35,966 nt of DNA from Nitrospinaceae bacterium. Its GTDB lineage: Bacteria; Nitrospinota; Nitrospinia; Nitrospinales; VA-1. Shown one piece after another: positions 15,814-27,329 of the stretch. The stretch spans positions 1 through 35,966 of the forward strand of contig JAJDBE010000125.1 of assembly GCA_029261515.1 (NCBI GenBank), in the 5' to 3' direction. Each line of letters opens with the position of its first letter. Within the stretch, counting starts at the first letter, position 1. The notes under the pieces were generated by a model, which had not been told where the DNA came from, did no database searches, and saw only the letters and a list, made by a program, of their open reading frames with translations. The translations under genes and the position numbers were made by a program.

Positions 15814-16230
15814 TCAAATGCCTGAATCTTTGGGCCCCACCCAAAAAATCGGATTGTGTGCAACTTCCCACAAATGACCGTCGGGATCTTTGAAATAACC
15901 GGAGTACCCGCCCCAAAATACTTTTTGCGGCTTTTTGACCGCCGTGGCGCCGGCGGCCACTGCCTGATCGAATACGCTATCGACTTCCACTTCCGTTTCT
16001 ACATTATGCGCCAACGCAAACCCATTAAATCCACTACCCTCGGCAGAAACCATCGCGTCTTCCGCCAGAGCCTTGCGACCATACAATCCCAGCCATGTGC
16101 CATTGAGCGTAAAAAACGCCACTTCAGGAGGCGATTCCATTCTGGGGAAACCCAACCCATTTTCGTAGAAATCAATCGACTTCGCCAAATCCGCGACGCC
16201 GAGAGTGACCATGCTGATTCTGGGCTTCAT
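15814..16230 (-). CDS. VOC (glyoxalase/bleomycin-resistance fold) protein
   Basis: A 138-residue single VOC domain: ISMVTLGVADLAKSIDFYENGLGF at the N-terminus, then VAFFTLNGTWLGLY, HNVETEVEVDSVFDQAVAAGA and YFKDPDGHLWEVAHNP at the C-terminus. The FKDPDGHLWE motif carries the usual metal-ligand Glu. The VOC superfamily covers glyoxalase I, dioxygenases and resistance proteins; nothing in the sequence picks a substrate. I start at ATG 16230 with GAGG upstream, in preference to a TTG 18 bases earlier. It sits between tRNA-Ser(GGA) and the SRP RNA on the same strand. Confidence 0.85.
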   Translation of the reverse strand: MKPRISMVTLGVADLAKSIDFYENGLGFPRMESPPEVAFFTLNGTWLGLYGRKALAEDAMVSAEGSGFNGFALAHNVETEVEVDSVFDQAVAAGATAVKKPQKVFWGGYSGYFKDPDGHLWEVAHNPIFWVGPKDSGI

Positions 16231-16280
16231 GCCACGTTTACCTCGCAAACATCGTGAGCAAATTCGCCCCGCACGCAGTG

Positions 16281-16372
<92 letters not shown>

Positions 16373-16449
16373 TCACTATCCATAAAACCGCTTGCACTGG
16401 AACCTGCCGCCAGCACACCCATCGCACTTCAATAGTGGATCCAGTGGAG

Positions 16450-16616
<167 letters not shown>

Positions 16617-16660
16617 TCATGCAGAAAACTTTCCCAAGGCTTAAGGAAAGCAAATTAAAA

Positions 16661-16734
16661 TACGCCCAAGAGGACTCGAACCTCCGACCTACGGTTCCGC
16701 AAACCGTCGCTCTATCCAGCTGAGCTATGGGCGC
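16661..16734 (-). tRNA. tRNA-Arg (GCG)
   Basis: 74 nt without an encoded CCA. Acceptor GCGCCCA pairs with TGGGCGT (one G-T pair), the T-arm is GGAGGTTCGAGTCCT, and the anticodon stem ACGGT/ACCGT surrounds loop TTGCGGA, so the anticodon is GCG, reading CGC and CGU. Most bacteria use ACG (edited to ICG) for this box. Confidence 0.88.
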
Positions 16735-16764
16735 ATGAATCTATTAAATTTCGATCGTCATCGG

Positions 16765-17361
16765 TCAGGACACTTCCGCCGCAATGTAATCGCTGAGCTC
16801 GAGAGCGTACCCCTCGTGCTCGAAAGCATACATGGTGGGGTACTTGGCAAAGGTCCAACCCTTGTATAAAACCTTGCCGTTTTCTTCCACCACAAGCTGC
16901 ACTGCCGGGTTGATCAATTCGTTGTTCATCGAGGTGTACGTCCCCTGGTCCATGACAAAGTTCGGGAAAAACGGTCCGACGGTGACCTTGATTTTCGTGT
17001 CGCCAATAAAAAAACTGGAGCCAAGATCCACCGTCTCAAACACGTTATTTTCTTCATTGGTTTTGTCTTTGACGAGAATCTTCACCGCTTTCCATTGTCC
17101 CTGCACATTTTGGGGAACACGCACCTGCCGTTCTACTTTCTCACCGCCTTTGATGTCCGGGTGTGTTTCCACTTTACTTCCAGACCCCTCGGCAAACAGT
17201 CCCGCCGAAGGCGCTTCGGCTTTATCCCTCTCGGCCAGAGTAAAATCAGACCCTGAAGTTTTGGCTTCGGGGATCGCATCCGGCCCCTTGGAACAGGCGA
17301 ACGCCACTGCCAGACAAAGCAGAAGAATCCAATTTTTAATTCCCATTGAGCGTCTCGACAT
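16765..17361 (-). CDS. Lipoprotein with conserved C-terminal domain of unknown function
   Basis: A 198-residue lipoprotein. ATG 17361 is chosen because GAGGGTGG lies 6 bases upstream; a later ATG at 17346 has no such site. The signal is WILLLCLAVAFAC, with AFAC as the lipobox and SKG after the Cys. Residues 25-80 are low-complexity and charged. From about 85 on there is a compact domain: GQWKAVKILVKDKT, DLGSSFFIGDTKIKVTVGPFFPNF, MNNELINPAVQLVVEENGKVLYKGWTF, then MYAFEHEGYALELSDY. The W-KAVxIxVxDK and GWxFxxxPxMxAFxHxGY pattern vaguely recalls DUF2155-type proteins, but I do not assign it. It lies between tRNA-Ser(GCU) and tRNA-Arg. The envelope role is unknown. Confidence 0.75.
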   Translation of the reverse strand: MSRRSMGIKNWILLLCLAVAFACSKGPDAIPEAKTSGSDFTLAERDKAEAPSAGLFAEGSGSKVETHPDIKGGEKVERQVRVPQNVQGQWKAVKILVKDKTNEENNVFETVDLGSSFFIGDTKIKVTVGPFFPNFVMDQGTYTSMNNELINPAVQLVVEENGKVLYKGWTFAKYPTMYAFEHEGYALELSDYIAAEVS

Positions 17362-17395
17362 GGTGTTCCACCCTCATCTTGCGAATCTAAAAACA

Positions 17396-17420
17396 AGAAA
17401 AATCTCCGGCAGGACCAGAG
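17396..17420 (-). terminator. Intrinsic terminator after tRNA-Ser(GCU)
   Basis: On the minus strand CTCTGG-TCCTG-CCGGAG (17420-17404) is followed by ATTTTTC. It lies between the 3' end of the tRNA and the start codon of the lipoprotein gene 35 bases on, so that gene probably has its own promoter or relies on read-through. Confidence 0.55.
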
Positions 17421-17429
17421 ACGTTTTTT

Positions 17430-17523
<94 letters not shown>

Positions 17524-17535
17524 GGAAATAAACGA

Positions 17536-17583
17536 TTACCAATGAATAACCCGGCAAACCGACCGCAACTTATTCATTGGTAA
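17536..17583. repeat. Perfect 14-bp inverted repeat between two tRNA-Ser genes
   Basis: TTACCAATGAATAA (17536-17549) and its exact reverse complement (17570-17583), 20 bases apart. It lies just upstream of tRNA-Ser(GCU) and downstream of tRNA-Ser(UGA). There is no T-run like that of a terminator. It could be a regulatory dyad, a processing hairpin or the remains of a small mobile element. Confidence 0.7.
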
Positions 17584-17669
17584 GAGCTTATTTAATAATC
17601 AGATGCAAAAAGTTCGGACAAAATATTCACTCGCGCGTCGATATTGGGTCCAGCTCCACGCAAGTGCAG

Positions 17670-17745
17670 GTTCGGCAAAAATGTTCAAACCCGAACAAGA
17701 CCCTGTTGCCCGTCGTCAGCAAATCCGCCCCACGCGGAGTGGTGG
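17670..17745 (-). repeat. 3' flank shared with tRNA-Ser(CGA), copy 2
   Basis: Second copy of the repeat described at 16450-16525, immediately after the tRNA-Ser(UGA) 3' end. A GTTCGG/CCGAAC pair inside it could form a hairpin in the transcript. Confidence 0.6.
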
Positions 17746-17828
17746 CGGAGGGAGTAGGATTCGAACCCACGGAACTTTCGTTCAACGGTTTTCAAGACCG
17801 CCGCCTTAAACCACTCGGCCATCCCTCC
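17743..17828 (-). tRNA. tRNA-Ser (TGA)
   Basis: 86 nt including an encoded CCA. Acceptor GGAGGGA pairs with TCCCTCC, the variable arm is long, and the anticodon loop CTTGAAA gives TGA, reading UCA and, with modification, other UCN codons. It is the first tRNA gene downstream of serS. Confidence 0.92.
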
Positions 17829-17927
17829 CTTCTGCCTGCGTGCCCTAATAGTTATCCAGTTCCCCTTAAATGTCAAGCAGGGTATTCACTCTCTATTTTC
17901 TTCGATAAAGGCGTTGCCCGCGTTGTT

Positions 17928-19211
17928 TCAATGGGCTTTGCCAATGACCTCTTGACCGTGCAGATAGGGTCTCAGCGCCTCGGGAACCCGGACCGTGCCG
18001 TCTTTCTGCTGAAAATTTTCCAACACCGCCACAAACAACCGCCCCGCCGCAAGGCCGGACCCATTCAGCGTGTGGACAAATTCGGGTTTGGAATCGCCTT
18101 TTTTGTAGCGGATCTTTGCTCGCCGGGCCTGGTAATCGGTGAAATTACTGCACGAGGATATTTCCCGGTAAGTGTTCTGACTGGGGAGCCAGACTTCGAG
18201 ATCATAGGTCTTCGCCGCGGAAAACCCCATATCTCCGGCACACAACACCACCACCCGGTAGTGCAGGCCGAGCTTCTGCAATATCGATTCGGCGTTTTGA
18301 ACCAACGATTCCAATTCCGTATCGGATTGTTCCGGACGCACGAACTTGACCAGTTCGACTTTGTCGAACTGGTGCTGACGGATCAAACCTGCGGTATCTT
18401 TTCCGTAAGATCCCGCCTCACGGCGAAAACAAGGGGTGTAGGCGGTGTAACAAATCGGCAGGGATTCTTCCTTGAGTACTTCGTCACGGTGGAAGTTTGT
18501 GACCGGAACCTCCGCTGTAGGAATCAGATAATATGGATCGTCCCGCATTTTAAACAGTTCCTCTTCAAACTTGGGCAGCTGTCCTGTCCCCTGCATGCTC
18601 TCTTTATTGACCAGAAACGGCGGGTACAACTCCTGATAACCATTTTCCCGGGTTTGCACATCGATCATGAAATTGATGAGACCGCGCAACAATTCGGCTC
18701 CCACGCCTTTGTAGACGGCAAACCGCGACCCGGCAATTTTTGCGGCGCGCTTGAAATCGAGAAGACCGAGCTTTTCTCCGATCTCCACATGCGTCTTGGG
18801 TGCAAATGACAGTTCCGGCTTTTGCCCCCACAACCGGACCTCCTGATTGGCTGATTCGTCCGCCCCATCGGGAATCGAATCGTCAGGCAGGTTGGGAATG
18901 CCAAGCAGGGTTTGCAGTATCTGATCTTCACACGCGGCGGATTTATCATCCAGTTCTTTGATGGTAGCGTTGATGGTTTTGACTTCCTCCATCTCGCGCG
19001 TTGCTTCCTGTCCCTGCTGTTTGAGTCTGCCCACTTCTGCCGAAAGTTTCTTTTTTTTGTTTTTTAGCATTTCCGATTCACTAAGACAGCGGCGACGTTC
19101 TTCTTCCGGTATAAGAAGACCATCCAAAGCATCCGCCGTGCCTTGACCACGGCGCTCCAAACGGGTTTTCACTGTTTCCAAATGTTCTCGGATGTATTTG
19201 ATATCCAGCAT
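17928..19211 (-). CDS. serS: Seryl-tRNA synthetase
   Basis: A 427-residue class II synthetase, full length. Residues 1-110 form the long antiparallel coiled-coil arm that grips the serine tRNA variable loop (ESEMLKNKKKKLSAEVGRLKQQG). The catalytic core has TAEVPVTNFH, motif 2 CFRREAGSYGKDTAGLIRQHQFDKVE and motif 3 NGSGLAAGRLFVAVLENFQ, near residues 385-405. It charges tRNA-Ser, and the four serine isoacceptor genes follow within 3 kb on the same strand. The ATG is only 2 bases from the stop of the TPR lipoprotein gene upstream, which implies translational coupling; no separate Shine-Dalgarno is seen. Confidence 0.96.
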   Translation of the reverse strand: MLDIKYIREHLETVKTRLERRGQGTADALDGLLIPEEERRRCLSESEMLKNKKKKLSAEVGRLKQQGQEATREMEEVKTINATIKELDDKSAACEDQILQTLLGIPNLPDDSIPDGADESANQEVRLWGQKPELSFAPKTHVEIGEKLGLLDFKRAAKIAGSRFAVYKGVGAELLRGLINFMIDVQTRENGYQELYPPFLVNKESMQGTGQLPKFEEELFKMRDDPYYLIPTAEVPVTNFHRDEVLKEESLPICYTAYTPCFRREAGSYGKDTAGLIRQHQFDKVELVKFVRPEQSDTELESLVQNAESILQKLGLHYRVVVLCAGDMGFSAAKTYDLEVWLPSQNTYREISSCSNFTDYQARRAKIRYKKGDSKPEFVHTLNGSGLAAGRLFVAVLENFQQKDGTVRVPEALRPYLHGQEVIGKAH

Positions 19212-19213
19212 GA

Positions 19214-20089
19214 TTATTTTCGTTGTTTTCTTTTTTTCATTCTCTTTTGCAAACCGTCGAGCTTGGTCTTGAGAATCGCCGGGTAGAGATACCGGTCTTC
19301 CAGGGCTTTAAAGCGATTGAAGGCGGCCTTAAGGTCGCCTTCTTCTTCGAGGCAGGACGCCATGATGAATTCCATTTCCGCCTTGAATTTACTGGCAGGA
19401 TATTTTTCCACGAAATCGTCGTAATACGTTCTTGCCTCAGGGCACCGTTGCAATGTGAACAAAAGTTCCACCGCTTTGAATTGGGACTCTTCAGCCCAGG
19501 CCGACTGCGGGTAATCCTCAATCAGGGCTTCCCATTCCGCCAGCGCCTGCTCGTAGTTCTGCATTTTGAAATAAATCGAGGCGATCCGGTATTGATGATC
19601 GCCTTTTTCTTCTTCTTTATCAAAGTGGTGGATCAGCTTCTGGTATTCGATGATCGCCTGTTCGTAATCTTTGAAAGTGAATTCCACGATTTCGGCAATG
19701 TACTTTTGCGCATCATGGCTGAAGGGACCTTTTTTGTTTAATTGCAGAAGCTCTTGAAAATACAAAATCCCCTGGTTGCTCTTACCGAGACTGAAGTGGT
19801 AGATCTCACCCAGCCGGAATATGGCCTCCTCGGCGGAAGGACCCGAAGGGTTTTTTTTAAGAACTGTTTTGAACAGTTCGATGGCCCGGTGATTACTCCC
19901 CTTGACCCATTCATTGTTGGCTTTGTGAATGAGGGGATCGATCTTGTCATCGCTGCAACCTGCCAGGCAATACAAAAAGAAAACGCCAACGGACAAAACC
20001 GAAAGCAATCGTTTAGTTCGTCGTTTGTAAATTGAGGGGGAAGTTGTTATGGATGGGCAGGCGGCCCGGTTCCCGGATGTCTTGGTCAT
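19214..20089 (-). CDS. TPR lipoprotein (BamD/YbgF-like repeats)
   Basis: A 291-residue lipoprotein. Upstream of ATG 20089 the open frame runs into gyrA and is not this protein, so I start there, 17 bases past the gyrA stop. The N-terminal 46 residues are a long export signal with RRTKRLLSVLSVGVFFLYCLAGC; LAGC is a clean lipobox. At least five TPR-like units follow (AIELFKTVLKKNPSG, ILYFQELLQLNKKG, AIIEYQKLIHHFDKE, ALAEWEALIEDYPQS, ARTYYDDFVEKYPAS), with the DYPQS-type turns typical of BamD and YbgF. The C-terminus is strongly basic (KRMKKRKQRK). It probably binds other envelope proteins; whether it is an actual BAM component is not shown. It sits between gyrA and serS and is likely in one message with both. 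Confidence 0.8.
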   Translation of the reverse strand: MTKTSGNRAACPSITTSPSIYKRRTKRLLSVLSVGVFFLYCLAGCSDDKIDPLIHKANNEWVKGSNHRAIELFKTVLKKNPSGPSAEEAIFRLGEIYHFSLGKSNQGILYFQELLQLNKKGPFSHDAQKYIAEIVEFTFKDYEQAIIEYQKLIHHFDKEEEKGDHQYRIASIYFKMQNYEQALAEWEALIEDYPQSAWAEESQFKAVELLFTLQRCPEARTYYDDFVEKYPASKFKAEMEFIMASCLEEEGDLKAAFNRFKALEDRYLYPAILKTKLDGLQKRMKKRKQRK

Positions 20090-20105
20090 GGTCAATGAGT
20101 CGAAA

Positions 20106-22523
20106 TCACTCGACGAGCTTCTCGACACTGACCACCCGGTTGTCCTGCCCGACTCCCACCAGACGCACACCCTGGGTGTTGCGTCCGATAATGGAAACTT
20201 CGCTGACCTTGATGCGGACGATGTTGCCGTCGGAGGTGATGATGAGAAGTTCTTCGTTGTCGGTGACCTGATGCACGGCGACCACGGAACCGATTTTTTC
20301 ATTGCATCGGATCGTCATGACGCCGTAACCGCCGCGTCCCTGGACGGAGTATTCCTCCAGCAGAGTGCGCTTGCCATAGCCTTTGTCGGTGACGGTGAGC
20401 AACATGTTGCCCGGTTCCACGATCTCGCCGCCGACCACGCGGTCACCCTTACTAAGCTTGATGCCGCGGACCCCGCGCCCGGTGCGGCCTATGAGCCGAA
20501 CATCGCTTTCTTTAAAGCGAATGGAAAAACCGTTGTGCGTGGCCATCAAAATATCTTTGCCCTCTTCGCACAGCTCCGCCGCGATCACCCGGTCACCTTC
20601 GTCCAGAGTCAGGCCGATGATGCCGCCCTGCCGTGGCTTGCTGTAGGCCATGAGCGAGGTGCGTTTGATGACGCCGTTCTCGGTAATCACAATAACGGAT
20701 TTATTTTCTTCAAATTCGCGGACGGAAAGAATGCCGGTGATTTTTTCCTCCGGTTGCAGATGCAACAGGTTGGCGATGGATTTGCCCTTGGAAATACGGC
20801 TGACTTCGGGAATGCGATACACCTTCAATTGATGCACTTTGCCGCTACTGGTGAAGATGAGCAAAGAACTCAAGGTGGAAGCGATGAACAATTTGTCCAC
20901 CACATCCTCTTCTTTTAAGTCCATGCCTTTGATTCCCTTGCCGCCTCTGCGCTGCGCCCGGTAATTATCGACATTTTGCCGTTTGATGTAGCCGCTCAGG
21001 GAATAGGTCACCACGACATCTTCATCGGCGATCATATCTTCGATTTCGATGTCATTGTCTTCCGATTCCATGATTTCAGTGCGCCGCTCGTCACCATATT
21101 TGTCTTTGATGGCGGCCAGTTCGTCATGGATAATTTTAAGTTTCACTTCGTCGTGTGCCAGAATATTTTCGAGATCCTTGATCGCCTGTAGCACGGCCGC
21201 CAGATCGTCGAGAATTTTTTGCCGCTCGAGACCGGTCAACCGTTGCAAACGCATGTCCAAAATGGCTTTGGCCTGAATTTCGGAAAGACCGAATTCGGAC
21301 ATCAATCCGTTTTTGGCGGCTTCGGGATTTTCCGCCTGCCTAATCAGTTGCACCACCGCATCCAGATTATCGAGAGCGATTTTCAAACCTTCCAGAATAT
21401 GCTCACGTTCCCGCGCTTTCTTAAGATCAAACTGGGTGCGGCGGGTCACCACTTCTTTGCGGAAGGTAATGAAGTGCCTGAGAAGTTCCCGAAGATTCAA
21501 TACCTTGGGTTGCTGGTTCACCAGCGCCAGCATGATGATGCCAAAGGTTTCCTGCAGTTGGCTGTTTTTATAGAGGGTGTTCAAAACAACCTGGGCCACC
21601 GTGCCTCTCTTCAGTTCGAGCACCACGCGGATGCCGTCGCGGTCCGATTCGTCACGCAAATCGGAGATGCCTTCCAGACGTTTTTCGCGCACCAATTCGG
21701 CGATTTTTTCCACCAGCCGGGCTTTATTCACCTGATAAGGCAGTTCCTGAATCACAATGCGCTCGCGGTCGCCCTTCTCCATCGGTTCGACTTCCACCCG
21801 GCCCCGCACCTTAATGAGTCCGCGCCCGGTACGATACGCCGAGCGGATGCCAGCGGTGCCATATATCAAGCCGCTGGTTGGGAAATCAGGACCCGGGACG
21901 ATGTTGATGAGATCGTCAATCGAGCAGTCCGGGTTTTCGATGAGATAAATGGCGGCGCTGATGATCTCCCCAAGATTGTGCGGCGGAATATTGGTCGCCA
22001 TGCCCACGGCAATGCCGGACGCGCCATTAATAAGCAATTGCGGAAAGCTCGCAGGAAGAACTTGCGGCTCTTCCAGAGATTCATCGTAGTTGGGTTCGAA
22101 TTTGACCGTGTCCTTTTCGAGATCGCGCAGGAGTTCCTGTGTGATCTGTGCCATGCGAATTTCCGTGTACCGCATGGCCGCCGCAGAGTCGCCGTCGATA
22201 GAGCCAAAATTTCCCTGGCCGTCGACGATGATATAGCGTTGGGAAAAGTCCTGCGCCAGGCGAACGATCGCGTCATAGACCGCGGTGTCTCCGTGCGGAT
22301 GATACTTACCCAACACATCACCGACAATACGGGCGGATTTCTTGTAAGGCCGGTTCCACACATTTCCCGCTTCGTGCATGGCATACAAGACCCGGCGATG
22401 GACTGGCTTCAACCCATCGCGGACATCCGGCAAAGCGCGGCCAATGATAACGCTCATCGCGTAATCCAGATACGCGCTTTGCATCTCGTCGTCGATGTTT
22501 ATAGGCTCAACCGTTTCCGGCAT
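20106..22523 (-). CDS. gyrA: DNA gyrase subunit A
   Basis: An 805-residue GyrA, slightly shorter than the E. coli protein. The N-terminal winged-helix/tower domain includes [21 protein letters not shown] and the quinolone-contact region [19 protein letters not shown], which has Thr at the E. coli Ser83 position and Asp at the Asp87 position. The catalytic tyrosine lies in [10 protein letters not shown]. The C-terminal pinwheel follows with the GyrA box [10 protein letters not shown], so this is gyrase rather than ParC. It starts at ATG 22523 after an AAGGAAGGA ribosome-binding site and lies 116 bases downstream of gyrB. Together with GyrB it introduces negative supercoils. Confidence 0.96.
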   Translation of the reverse strand: MPETVEPINIDDEMQSAYLDYAMSVIIGRALPDVRDGLKPVHRRVLYAMHEAGNVWNRPYKKSARIVGDVLGKYHPHGDTAVYDAIVRLAQDFSQRYIIVDGQGNFGSIDGDSAAAMRYTEIRMAQITQELLRDLEKDTVKFEPNYDESLEEPQVLPASFPQLLINGASGIAVGMATNIPPHNLGEIISAAIYLIENPDCSIDDLINIVPGPDFPTSGLIYGTAGIRSAYRTGRGLIKVRGRVEVEPMEKGDRERIVIQELPYQVNKARLVEKIAELVREKRLEGISDLRDESDRDGIRVVLELKRGTVAQVVLNTLYKNSQLQETFGIIMLALVNQQPKVLNLRELLRHFITFRKEVVTRRTQFDLKKAREREHILEGLKIALDNLDAVVQLIRQAENPEAAKNGLMSEFGLSEIQAKAILDMRLQRLTGLERQKILDDLAAVLQAIKDLENILAHDEVKLKIIHDELAAIKDKYGDERRTEIMESEDNDIEIEDMIADEDVVVTYSLSGYIKRQNVDNYRAQRRGGKGIKGMDLKEEDVVDKLFIASTLSSLLIFTSSGKVHQLKVYRIPEVSRISKGKSIANLLHLQPEEKITGILSVREFEENKSVIVITENGVIKRTSLMAYSKPRQGGIIGLTLDEGDRVIAAELCEEGKDILMATHNGFSIRFKESDVRLIGRTGRGVRGIKLSKGDRVVGGEIVEPGNMLLTVTDKGYGKRTLLEEYSVQGRGGYGVMTIRCNEKIGSVVAVHQVTDNEELLIITSDGNIVRIKVSEVSIIGRNTQGVRLVGVGQDNRVVSVEKLVE

Positions 22524-22639
22524 GGTCCTTCCTTTCCGACACAGTTAATTCGCGGACTCACCAGGATGACTACCTGGAGAACCTGCGAAATTCCCTAATT
22601 AAAAATAAAATCGAAAGTTTTAGTTTTTAGCGTATTGAA

Positions 22640-25243
<2,604 letters not shown>

Positions 25244-25301
25244 TTACTTAACTAATTAGTAGAGAAAGAAGAGTAAATACCTAGTTGGAGTAGTAGGGCC
25301 T

Positions 25302-25327
25302 GTTAAGATGTGAGTAAGTATCTTAAC
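25302..25327. promoter_or_regulatory. Inverted repeat GTTAAGAT-N10-ATCTTAAC in the gyrB leader
   Basis: Perfect 8-bp arms at 25302-25309 and 25320-25327, lying in the untranslated leader about 60-85 bases ahead of the gyrB start, downstream of the candidate promoter. It could be an operator or a leader hairpin. Confidence 0.4.
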
Positions 25328-25417
25328 GAACTGATATTAAAAGATTTATTAAAAGAAGAACGTGTTGTCAATTCTGTGTTTTTTCAGGGGATGGGAAGGG
25401 CTATTTACTATGGAATT

Positions 25418-25447
25418 ATTATACCTTATTTTTGCGGCTTTTCTCAC
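25418..25447 (-). promoter_or_regulatory. Candidate gyrB promoter
   Basis: Minus-strand GTGAGA (25447-25442), 18 bases, then a perfect TATAAT (25423-25418), in the gap between dnaA and gyrB. Transcription would start near 25411, giving a leader of about 170 bases before the gyrB ATG. Confidence 0.5.
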
Positions 25448-25472
25448 ATTTTTTCTACACTTTTTGCACAGA

Positions 25473-26837
25473 TTATCCACCTTCAATGAGGTCGGTCAAT
25501 TCCCGGATAGTTTTGGCTAATTCATTGTTTTCACTCACAATTTTTGTGATCTTCTTGTGAGAGAAAATCACGGTTGTGTGATCTTTGCCGCCAAACTGCC
25601 GGCCAATGTCAGGAAGCGAGGCTTTGGTGTATTCACGGCACAAATACATGGCAATCTGACGTGGCAGAGAAATATCCCGCGAGCGCCGTTTTGATTTCAA
25701 ATCGGAGACTTTAAGATTGAAAAATGTGGCCACCGTTTTGAGGATGATGGGAATGGTGAAGTTTTTGGTTTTATCGAAGGAAAATTCTTTCAATACCTCT
25801 TTGGCTAAATCCAATGTGATCTCGCGATGGGTGAAGGAAGCGTAGGCGATGATGCGTAATAACAAACCTTCGAGTTCACGAATGTTGGACTTGATGTTGC
25901 TGGCCATAAAGATGGCCACTTCCTGCGGAATGGTTTTTTGATGAAACTCCGCTTTCTTGTAAAGAATGGCGACTTTGGTTTCCACATCGGGCAGATTGAT
26001 GTCCGCCACCAGACCGGATTCAAACCGTGATCGTAATCGCTCTTCTATTTTGAGCAGTTCTTTTGGATATTTGTCGCTGGAAATGACGACTTGCTTGTGG
26101 GACTCGTACAGCGTATTGAAGGTATAAAAAAACTCCTCCTGAGTTCTATCCTTGCCGGCAAGAAATTGAATGTCGTCGACCAGCAACACATCCAATGGAC
26201 GGTAGCGTTTTCGAAAAGAAGGCATGTCGTCTCTTTTGAGAGACTCGATCAGGTCGACGGTAAAACTTTCCGCGGAAATGTACCGGACCCTTGAGTTCGG
26301 ATCGTTTTCCAGAATGTGGTTGCCAATCGCATGCAGAATGTGGGTTTTCCCCAAACCGACAGACCCATAAATAAACAAAGGGTTATAGGCCAGAGCGGGA
26401 TGGTTGGCCACCGCCAGCGCCGCTGCACGGGCGAATTGATTGCTGGACCCCACCACAAAACTTGAAAACAGATGTTTGGGGTTCAAGGCAGACTGAATGC
26501 GCCTTTCGTTGATCTCGGTTTTACCCCGGTCCGTTTTAATTTCCTTTTGCGATGCCCCTGGGTTGGACGGTTCGCTCTCTCTTTTTTGCGTGCTTTCAAC
26601 AAAAAAGTCGACATGAATTTTATTTTTCAAAATCGATTCCAGAGTGGTTTCGATCAGGCCCTGATAATTTTCTTCAAGACATCTTTTATAATAATCACTG
26701 GGAACCGCGATCGTGAAAGAATCGTTACCGAAATTATAGGGATAGGTAGGAGAAAACCAATTGGTGTAATTCTCAGGCAGGATCTGTTCTTCAATTTCTT
26801 TTAAACATCTCTGCCATAGAATTTCCTTGGTTGTCAT
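25473..26837 (-). CDS. dnaA: Chromosomal replication initiator DnaA
   Basis: A 454-residue DnaA of standard length. Domain I (1-80) starts MTTKEILWQRCLKEIEEQI. The variable domain II (80-118) is charged. The AAA+ domain III has Walker A GSVGLGKT at 158-165, Walker B LLVDDIQF at 218-225, and the FNTLYESHKQVVISSDKYP sensor region. Domain IV ends the protein with the DnaA-box reading helix GGKDHTTVIFSHKKI. It starts at ATG 26837 with AGGA upstream. The last codons overlap a single DnaA-box-like TTATCCACC. gyrB follows directly; dnaN and recF, usual neighbours in many bacteria, are absent here. Confidence 0.96.
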   Translation of the reverse strand: MTTKEILWQRCLKEIEEQILPENYTNWFSPTYPYNFGNDSFTIAVPSDYYKRCLEENYQGLIETTLESILKNKIHVDFFVESTQKRESEPSNPGASQKEIKTDRGKTEINERRIQSALNPKHLFSSFVVGSSNQFARAAALAVANHPALAYNPLFIYGSVGLGKTHILHAIGNHILENDPNSRVRYISAESFTVDLIESLKRDDMPSFRKRYRPLDVLLVDDIQFLAGKDRTQEEFFYTFNTLYESHKQVVISSDKYPKELLKIEERLRSRFESGLVADINLPDVETKVAILYKKAEFHQKTIPQEVAIFMASNIKSNIRELEGLLLRIIAYASFTHREITLDLAKEVLKEFSFDKTKNFTIPIILKTVATFFNLKVSDLKSKRRSRDISLPRQIAMYLCREYTKASLPDIGRQFGGKDHTTVIFSHKKITKIVSENNELAKTIRELTDLIEGG

Positions 26838-26892
26838 ATATTCCTGCGGGTAGAAAATTTAACGACGGTTCTTGGAGGGAAAGTAGGGCGTA

Positions 26893-26921
26893 CTATATAA
26901 AACGATCCATCTAAAATCAAC
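26893..26921 (-). promoter_or_regulatory. Candidate dnaA promoter
   Basis: Minus-strand TTGATT (26921-26916), 17 bases, TATAGT (26898-26893). Start of transcription near 26886, about 50 bases before the dnaA ATG. Confidence 0.5.
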
Positions 26922-26929
26922 TGTAAATA

Positions 26930-26951
26930 CGAATAAAATTACGAATAAAAT
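26930..26951. repeat. Tandem 11-bp direct repeat in AT-rich DNA
   Basis: Two adjacent copies of ACGAATAAAAT, followed by further A/T-rich repeats (ATTAAAATTAATAAAAT). AT-rich direct repeats next to dnaA can be part of a DNA-unwinding element, but there are no matching DnaA boxes. Confidence 0.45.
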
Positions 26952-27273
26952 TTTTCTGACATTAAAATTAATAAAATTTTTTTAATCACATTTTATCGGT
27001 AACATTTTTTAATTTACCGTAGGCCTTCCCCTCACCCTCTTCACTTATCACAGCGCAGCCCTGTTTCTCTTTATTTAAAACAGCTTAGAGGTTTGGCCCC
27101 TTGCCCTCCCGCCTATAGGGTGAGGGAGAGAAACACTCCCCCGTATGGTATTGCGTTTTAAATTTGATAAAAAGTTGCAGAAAAAACAATTATTGCTGAA
27201 TTAAAAAAATATTTTGTTTGCAGTAAAAATTTTTCCATCCCTCCCAAACGCGCATAGGGATTTGCTTGCCTCA

Positions 27274-27307
27274 AAGGGGCTGCGGTTAATTTTGACCGCA
27301 GCCCCTT
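27274..27307. terminator. 13-bp perfect hairpin ahead of the phage block
   Basis: AAGGGGCTGCGGT (27274-27286) and its exact complement (27295-27307) around an 8-base loop, 23 bases before the first phage-type gene. Neither side has a good T-run (three T on the minus side), so termination is possible but not assured. It could instead be a leader structure. Confidence 0.45.
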
Positions 27308-27329
27308 CCCTCCTCTCGAAAGGTTTTTT

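Larger units (their letters stand above)
26838..27329. other. Non-coding region between dnaA and the phage block
   Basis: About 490 bases without a convincing gene. From the dnaA side it holds a dnaA promoter (26893-26921), an AT-rich stretch with short direct repeats (26922-27020), a C/G-rich segment with CCCTC and GAGGG runs (27030-27145), another AT-rich run (27150-27235) and the 13-bp hairpin at 27274-27307. No cluster of consensus DnaA boxes (TTATNCACA) is visible, so I do not call oriC here. Confidence 0.55.

Noticed and set aside
17577-18809. 410-codon plus-strand frame opposite serS and across tRNA-Ser(UGA)
   Set aside because: Reads through a tRNA gene and the antisense of serS; a shadow.
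20090-20302. Extended N-terminus of the TPR lipoprotein into gyrA
   Set aside because: The extra residues are the gyrA 3' end in another frame, and the lipobox is correctly placed from the later ATG.
21219-22598. 459-codon plus-strand frame opposite gyrA
   Set aside because: Antisense of gyrA, with no domain of its own and no ribosome-binding site.
26997-27019. CGGTAA/TTACCG inverted repeat upstream of dnaA
   Set aside because: Only 6-bp arms in AT-rich DNA, with no neighbouring feature to give it meaning.
26922-27020. Replication origin in the AT-rich stretch upstream of dnaA
   Set aside because: Suggestive base composition and direct repeats, but no cluster of DnaA boxes; reported only as a repeat and a finding.
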